Positions 58,176 to 64,000 of a stretch of 64,000 nucleotides of DNA are shown here, in pieces (positions within the stretch are counted from its first letter, which is position 1; each line of letters opens with the position of its first letter). The notes under the pieces were generated by a model. It was not told where the DNA came from, ran no database searches, and saw only the letters and a program-made list of their open reading frames with translations. Made by a program: the position numbers and the translations under genes. Source of the DNA: Athripsodes cinereus (Eukaryota > Arthropoda > Insecta > Trichoptera > Leptoceridae); NCBI GenBank assembly GCA_947579605.1, contig OX388327.1, positions 3,893,122-3,957,121 on the forward strand, written 5' to 3'.

Positions 58176-58889
58176 ACTCACACGAATAAAGGAGTTTCGA
58201 ATCTTGTTTCCGGACTTTTTGATTACCACTATTTTAATATTGTAAGATGATAATATCGCAAGTGATTGTCAGTTACTATTTTCCTATAAAATTATCAGTA
58301 GCCTGGAAGATATTTTGACATTTATAACCATTTCTGTAACTGTAAAATGTCGTAAATAGTTAAAGAAAAATAAACACGAAATTTCTTCAACGCTTTTTTT
58401 ATTTCTAGTTTCTACAAAAGACCGTTGAGAGCAAAACAATAAAGTACTCAATAATTTTAATTCACCAAAACACATTGCTCCGTTAATAAACAAGGTATAA
58501 TGTTATTTATTGACGTTTATAATTAACGTCTCTTCACGGTATTTAGCACCCAATTGTTAATAGTAACACTGTTGTTATTTTTAATAACAACTTCGATTTT
58601 AGCACTACGTGGTTCTTTGACCTTTGTGGATGTATTGTTTTCTATCAAAATGTTTTGTTTAAGTTTTCCAATTCTACGTTGGCATTTATTTATCCAATAT
58701 AAATTCTATTTTTAAATCATACTATTGAGTGAATTTTCACATTCATTCGTTTGGTAACTCTACATAGTTTTGGAATGTTTATCTTTCCTCTATTTATTTC
58801 GCCGTCTTCTGTAGAAATTTCCGTTAATCTTTGGCAGCATAAAAACCAATTCGATCTTCTTTTTCTTCATGTTACGTAGACTACTACAG

Positions 58890-59090
58890 AGGCCTGAGTC
58901 AACAACACACTTTCGTCTCACGTTCCCGCTCCGCTAGCGTTCGGGTGCAGACGATGTTGCAAGCAAGTGTCAATTTCGTTTCTAAGATACACAATAGTTA
59001 CGAAAATTAACACTTTGGCGCACCATCGTCTGCGCCCGAACGCTAGCGGAGCGGGAACGTGAGACGAAAGTGTGTTGTTGACTCAGGCCT
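58890..59090. mobile_element. 201-bp MITE with ~67-bp TIRs (copy 2)
   Basis: Almost identical to 45378-45578 over its full length, which fixes both ends and suggests fairly recent movement. Confidence 0.8.
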
Positions 59091-59526
59091 CCTGTACTGG
59101 TGAGAATGTGTCTCTATCTTGGGCTGTCCGAAACAGCCCCTCGATACTCCATATTTCTGTCCACTTGTGTATATAGCGGAGACAGGTTATCTGCTCTCTT
59201 CCATCACCTCTTTATGATCCTCGAGTTTTCCCATGATAATCAATTACAATTATAATAATAATACTTTTTTTAGTCAATATTCATACAAAACCAGAGACAA
59301 TAGTTAGACAGATAAGACAAGCAGATTGAGAGTCTAATAAACAAGTCAGTTGTAACACATGGCTCAAATAGGAGACATTCCAGATTTAAATATTTGATAT
59401 TAGCTCCTTATTTACTCTGGCTCTGTGGAGGATCCTATTTTGCATTGCTGACCATGTATTTCCAGGGTATCTGAAGCATTATTTTATATTTAAACTATTT
59501 TAAAACATTTTTTTGTTTTGTTTCAG

Positions 59527-59625
59527 GTTCAACCAGTCGCCGAACTGAGTGAAGTGTGGAAAAGATGGCTCGCAATGAACAGATCAAGAGATGAGGCGAC
59601 GCCGCATTACACTCCAATTAGAAAG
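59527..59625 (+). CDS. Mhcl: Class XVIII myosin, exon 3: end of PDZ and start of pre-motor linker
   Basis: A 33-codon exon with a good polypyrimidine acceptor (tttgtttcag ending 59526) and a gtgagg donor at 59626, phase 0 on both sides. It reads VQPVAELSEVWKRWLAMN and continues to TPIRK. Spliced to exon 2 it gives TVKVQPVAELSEVW, which parallels the VKVQPIPELSELS junction that I recall from mammalian MYO18A just after the PDZ. This match, across a 39.2-kb intron and in the same phase, is the main reason to accept such a short exon. No further coding exon is recognisable between 59626 and 64000, so the motor domain lies downstream of the window. Confidence 0.9.
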
Positions 59626-59814
59626 GTGAGGAACAAATCTGTCTTCTTCATGAATAAATAAATAAATCCTAATGCAAAGACTCCAATTATTCTTAAATTC
59701 AATATTTCAATGTTCCCTTACGGTAACTTCTGTTATGAAATCCTTCTTATCACAACTATTTTACACTTAAATGGAGGGGAAAATAGACTGAACCTTATCG
59801 ACACTTACCAGCTC

Positions 59815-60015
59815 CTGTAGATGGTCGGCATGTCTCTCACAAGTGGGGTGGCATTTATTTAATATATTGGTCGTCTTCTCCGTGCCAATAAATCAATAAG
59901 ACATTCAGGCTGAGTGGTAAACTTCATTAGTGAATTGCAAACGTTACGTGTTTTAGGAATACATTCGGAAACTTCCAGAAAAGAGTGGAAGATCTATAAT
60001 TCTCTACCGGAGATT
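59815..60015 (-). repeat. Family B repeat, diverged
   Basis: Reverse orientation, 190 bp after exon 3. Retains cacaagtggggtggc, aagacattcaggctgagtgg and gaaaagagtggaagatc. Confidence 0.6.
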
Positions 60016-60111
60016 ATACGGAGAATACAAAATGTATCACTTTAAATTGGGGTAGGATATGTGTGTGGTGTGGTTAATTAGTTTAATCCGCACCCTACCC
60101 TATTTGAATCA

Positions 60112-60670
60112 GTCATTTGAGAAACAATATAAGTCAGGTTTTTAGCGAAAATGTTTTTTTTTTAATTTGAGTCCTTTTTCTTGAAACGCACGTTATTTCA
60201 TTTAGAAACCACGTAATTTTTACCTATTTGACACAAATTGAGCTGATTAACTTGACCAGTCAATAGAAAAACAACTCAAGTCAGTGACTTATGTTGTAAC
60301 TACAATAAATTTTTTCGTGTCGATTCACAGCTGACACTTAACGTCAACCACTAACGTGGGTGAAAATGATGAAAATTAGTGATTTTTGGTTGTTTAATAA
60401 ATAATCTGGGATGAAAATGTTGATTTTTATTCCCTGAAATAGCGTTCATTTGAGAAACAACATAAGTCAAAGGTTTTAAATTAACATATTACCTAATATA
60501 CAAATAAAATATTTTGACATTAAATAAAGGTTTATAATAAAAGAATACACTGTAAGTAACATTTTGATTTGAGTAAGATATCAACGTTTCATTCAAAATT
60601 TTATAACGAACAGTTTTTTGTGATTTCTGAAAAGTTTGTATTGACTGACTTATGTTGTTTCTCAAATGAC
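60112..60670. mobile_element. TIR element, about 560 bp, in intron 3
   Basis: Ends gtcatttgagaaacaatataagtcag and ctgacttatgttgtttctcaaatgac. The same motif appears twice more inside (near 60275 and 60448). Non-coding. Confidence 0.65.
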
Positions 60671-60934
60671 CGATTTATTTATTGTCAAATGCATCCTGAC
60701 CATCTTGCTCCCCATCTATCTGAGTATATTGATGACTGTATCAATTGGCCGTTTGTGTCGTCAATACACAATACAATTGATATGTAATAAATTGCTGTGT
60801 TGTTGTAGGTAGGTATATGACCCGTATCGATTTATTATCTTACGTACTATTATCATAAAGATAAAACTCCCATAGACGACCACGTTGTATGATTGTATGA
60901 CATATATTTTTAAAATGAACGAGACATTTTCGAA

Positions 60935-61112
60935 CACCAGTAAAAGACAGGTGTTCGAAAAAATAAGGACATTTTACATCTCAAATTAGCGATGCGCTTT
61001 GCCACCCATCTTGAATGTATTTATTTTTTGTTGGCACGTAGAGGACAGCTTGTATATTTATTACTTCAGGTTAGTCCTCTGGCTGCCCTATTTGTAGGAG
61101 ATTGTGCTGTGG
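60935..61112 (+). repeat. Family B repeat, partial
   Basis: Retains aaaagacaggtgttcgaaaaaataagg, tgccacccatcttgaatgt and ttgttggcacgtagagg. Confidence 0.65.
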
Positions 61113-61381
61113 TGGTAAAGATGTTGATACTTGAAGTTTAACCAATCGACTATCGTCGGTAAACTCGGGTTAAGATTCGTCGGCACTGGTATTTTAAAGT
61201 AAAACTGATGTAGTGTCGAATTAGTTGAAGGCACTATGCCTTAATGTTGCGGAAACTATGTTTGAAGATCGTTGTCTTAACTTCCTCCTTATCGTTGTTA
61301 TTGATTTTGGTTTTACGAAGGTTTTCGGGGAGTTAGTTCCAGGTAACGGGTCCTGCGACACTGTTAAAAGCCCTGCCATAG

Positions 61382-61735
61382 AGTGAAGAATGAGGATATC
61401 AGGAGAATGAGCGGATGCGAGAAGAGTGTTGTGGATATAATGCGTTTAAATATGATGGTTTGGACATGTTGAGCGAATGCAAGATGAAAGAATGACGAAG
61501 AAGATGTATCTATTTGAAAGAGGGGGTGTGAGGAAGCGCGGACGGCCAAGAACCACGTGACTTGATCACGTTGATCAAATCCTAAAGGTCGGCCGCTTAT
61601 TGTGTGAGAGAAATCGGTGTGCATGTATGAGAAACTGGATGAATATGGAGGAAGTGTGTAAGGATATATCTATTCGGCGTTCCGTTCTTTCTGCCTACCC
61701 CATCTGGGACACGGCGTGAGGGTAAAGTATGGTAT
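61382..61735 (+). pseudogene. RTE-like LINE tail, family R, frame-broken
   Basis: gaatgaggatatcaggagaatgagcgg through ggtttggacatgttgagcg to catctgggacacggcgtgaggg, with small deletions. Confidence 0.65.
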
Positions 61736-61816
61736 AGATAGTAGTTATATATCGTGTCTATAGTTGAAGGTTAATAACATAGCAGGTGTGTGTATTGACT
61801 ATTATTGTACATAGTA

Positions 61817-63151
61817 TATATCGAGGGGTGAAAGGCTATTTGTTTTAAGCGACACTTTTGCCGAAAATGAGTTATATATATGGTCGGAATCGGCAAATTT
61901 TTCTGCGTCGATTGGTCTAGGTTTCGAGTCAATCGGAGTACTTTTTTGGCGCTTGAACAAAAAAAAAATAGGTCTAATTTCTCAAACGTGATGTATGATC
62001 TGACATCAAATTTGTCACTTGATTTAAACACTTCACTTAAACCATTCATTAATACTGATTAATACAGACTATTGGAGCATAAGCTATTTTTCTTTCTTCC
62101 AATTTGCAGATAGATGGTAGTTAAAGCTTTTTTCCGTGTGTGCAAATTGTCATAAAAAGTACCTTAAACCGTTTTGCCCTCTTCTGCTATTTCTCTGCAT
62201 TGTCGCTTCATACATTTAGCCGATATTTAAAAAAGTAGTGCATGTCGCATGAACCGTTTTCGCTGCAACCGCTTGCACCAACTTTTGACTGTTCAACCAA
62301 TTTTCTATTTCGTAATATTGATAATGATGGTCGTTTCAACTTTTTCGTCTCATTTTTATTTTTGAAAACATGTTATTTGAGACAAATAATAATTTTAATA
62401 ATTTCATCTCTATTTATCTATTTTTTGGTTTTTGTTTTTTCGATAAGATTATGTTTGTTTTAATAATTATACCAGTGCATTGTTTTATTAGCTATTATAA
62501 TATTTTTCCAGATTTCTCATTGTAACAATAAATATTATTGACAACAATTCTTTTACTTGTTTAATAAAAAATATCATAATTAATGTTTTTATGTTTTCTT
62601 TTAAACCCAAGATTCACTTAGCATTACGACAAAAATTATTTTGTATCAACTACCTAGTTTTATAAAATCCTTTCAGGAGGAGGATGTAAAACAATTAATT
62701 AAGAATGTTATTGTTGCTTAAGTCACTGTTCCTGTTTCCGTTTATCTTTCAGCTTGTAGTTAAAACAAATAGCCTATTTCAATTATCTTTGGTCAATGTC
62801 AGATAAATCGTTATTCCTTCCACTAATTAATTACAGCGATGTCGCTTAAAACGTTTTTCCCTTCATTAATGTTTTATGCCGTTGGTGGTTGAATCATTTT
62901 TCCTGACTCCGGATAAAAGCCAAATTGTATTAAGCGACACATAATTTGGATGTTTTGAAGGTATTATTACTGAAAATTATGCCAAAATATGTGTTGATTT
63001 TTTTTAAACATGCTGTTCTTAGAACGTTTTTAAATAGGACTAATCGTTTTTTTATAATATTTTTTTTTCTAAAAAAAATAACTTTAAATTGCTCTCCTGT
63101 AAAGTTCACAAAATGTCGCTTAAAACAAATAGCCTTTCACCCCTCGATATT
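61817..63151. mobile_element. TIR element, about 1.3 kb, in intron 3
   Basis: Near-perfect inverted ends of about 36 bp, atatcgaggggtgaaaggc...ttttaagcgaca and tgtcgcttaaaac...gcctttcacccctcgatat. Internal copies of ttaaaacaaatagcc and gtcgcttaaaac occur near 62760, 62838 and 62930. I see no transposase. Confidence 0.7.
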
Positions 63152-63513
63152 ATGTACCTAATATAGACTGTGCGATGCGGTACGTCCCGTCTGGTATCGA
63201 TCCAAGGTCCTGGCATTGGTATACTGTACTTACTATACTATTTACTACTTCTCTCACCCCATCTCTCACATTACTATATACTTTCACTGCCATGGACGCC
63301 ATTATCCCGAATAGTTTGTTCAGCAATAAAGCAATTAGGGTTGTCAGATTTTAAAAAAGGTAAGCTCGGAGATTTCGGAAAAAAATGTGTATTTATTTCA
63401 ATAAACGACTTTTGTGTCTTTTAAGCATGAGGTTACATAATACAATAACCATAATAATAATTAAAAAAAAAAGAAATAAAAAGAATTTGGAAAATGAAAA
63501 ACGTTATTACCGA

Positions 63514-63557
63514 TCGCCTGATGATGGAGTCGAGAGTCTCCGAATACTAGCAAGCGA
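63514..63557 (+). ncRNA. Hammerhead-like motif, variant
   Basis: UCGC, CUGAUGA (63518-63524), U, stem II GGAG...CUCC, GAA (63542-63544), U-ACUAGC-A, A, GCGA. Stem I UCGC/GCGA is intact. It is the same subfamily as the 2.6-kb motif, with the same U15.1-A16.1 swap; downstream both continue into aataaaGTCA-like sequence. Confidence 0.4.
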
Positions 63558-64000
63558 AGTTAATAAAAGTCATTTGTTTTTTCAATGTATCTTGAAATGG
63601 ACTTCCAACAAGTAAAATAGTTTTATCAAGTACAGGAATCATACCACATCATCTTTTTAATAGTTTGAATGTATTGACATTACCACAAGCAACATATATT
63701 ACTCTACAGAAGGCTGCAATTCTGAATACTTGTAGATAAGTACGTAAATTTTTACTATTAGACGAAACTTAACGAACTGGCACAGAAATAGTGTTGTGGA
63801 ATTCTCAAAAAATAATTTTTCGAGAAATTTACCGAGAAATTTCTCGGTAAATTACCCGAAGTAGAGAATTTTCGGAGATTTTTTTTATTTTTTATTTAAC
63901 AGTATAATAATAAATACTTTATTCAATCAATCAATGTACAAATGTTGAGACAATTTATCACCAATATGGCTACAATTAATTATGGGAACATTAAAATGTT

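Larger units (their letters stand above)
20308..59526 (+). other. Mhcl: Intron 2 of the myosin XVIII gene (39.2 kb)
   Basis: A GT-AG intron (gtgagt ... tttcag) that separates the last strand of the PDZ domain from the rest of it. Essentially all recognisable content is mobile-element debris on both strands. I see no nested host gene with convincing coding structure; the open frames of 60-130 codons here are either LINE fragments or low-complexity chance frames. Confidence 0.85.
59626..64000 (+). other. Mhcl: Start of intron 3 (runs past the window)
   Basis: No coding exon is recognisable after the gtgagg donor. The segment holds a family B copy (59.8-60.0 kb), two terminal-inverted-repeat elements (60.1-60.7 and 61.8-63.15 kb), another family B copy, an RTE tail and a hammerhead-like motif near 63.5 kb. 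The final 400 bases are AT-rich with short direct repeats of a cgagaaattt motif near 63830. Confidence 0.6.

Noticed and set aside
1..64000. CRISPR arrays, operons, bacterial promoters or ribosome binding sites
   Set aside because: The window is eukaryotic: spliced gene with long introns and abundant SINEs, LINEs and MITEs. No regularly spaced direct repeats with unique spacers exist.

Overview
This looks like a piece of an insect nuclear genome. A lepidopteran with a repeat-rich genome is my best guess, an inference from AT-richness, repeat style and the host gene. Only one host gene can be supported: the 5' part of a class XVIII unconventional myosin (vertebrate MYO18A, Drosophila Mhcl), on the + strand. 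Three in-frame, phase-0 coding exons are visible. Exon 1 (15582-15725) carries the start codon and a Lys/Glu/Arg-rich N-terminus. Exon 2 (19153-20307) carries a low-complexity, proline-rich linker and most of a PDZ domain. Exon 3 (59527-59625) ends the PDZ domain and continues into the linker before the motor. The motor and coiled-coil tail must lie beyond base 64000. Intron 2 is 39.2 kb.

Everything else appears to be intron or upstream flank filled with decayed mobile DNA. (a) Non-LTR retrotransposon 3' ends, mostly RTE-like C-terminal reverse-transcriptase fragments, at about 25 places; the best preserved is a 230-codon open fragment at 37670-38362. (b) A tRNA-derived SINE (family A), seven copies, all in minus orientation. 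(c) A very abundant ~240-bp SINE-like repeat (family B), about 25 copies or fragments, with 11-bp target-site duplications around two of them. (d) Non-autonomous DNA transposons (MITEs), several hAT-like with 8-bp target duplications. (e) Palindromic insertions that I interpret as Penelope-like element ends.

The most interesting signal is in class (e). At 52089-52136 (minus strand) there is a sequence that fits a compact type-I hammerhead self-cleaving ribozyme: a 6-bp stem I, the CUGAUGA core, a GAGAGC/GCUCUU stem II, GAAA, a palindromic GCCGGC stem III, then UC. A diverged partner lies in inverted orientation at 52222-52269. The same motif plan recurs, in various states of decay, near 2.6, 2.8, 8.7, 29.3, 48.3 and 63.5 kb, often as head-to-head pairs inside near-perfect palindromes. 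Hammerheads in Penelope-like elements are known as a class; these copies and their inverted architecture deserve checking.

Layout: 1-15.5 kb is upstream flank or 5' intron with repeats and a possible promoter at 5.4-5.6 kb (DRE-like TATCGATA). 15.6-20.3 kb holds exons 1 and 2, with a SINE starting within 10 bp of the exon 1 donor. 20.3-59.5 kb is intron 2. 59.6-64 kb is the start of intron 3.
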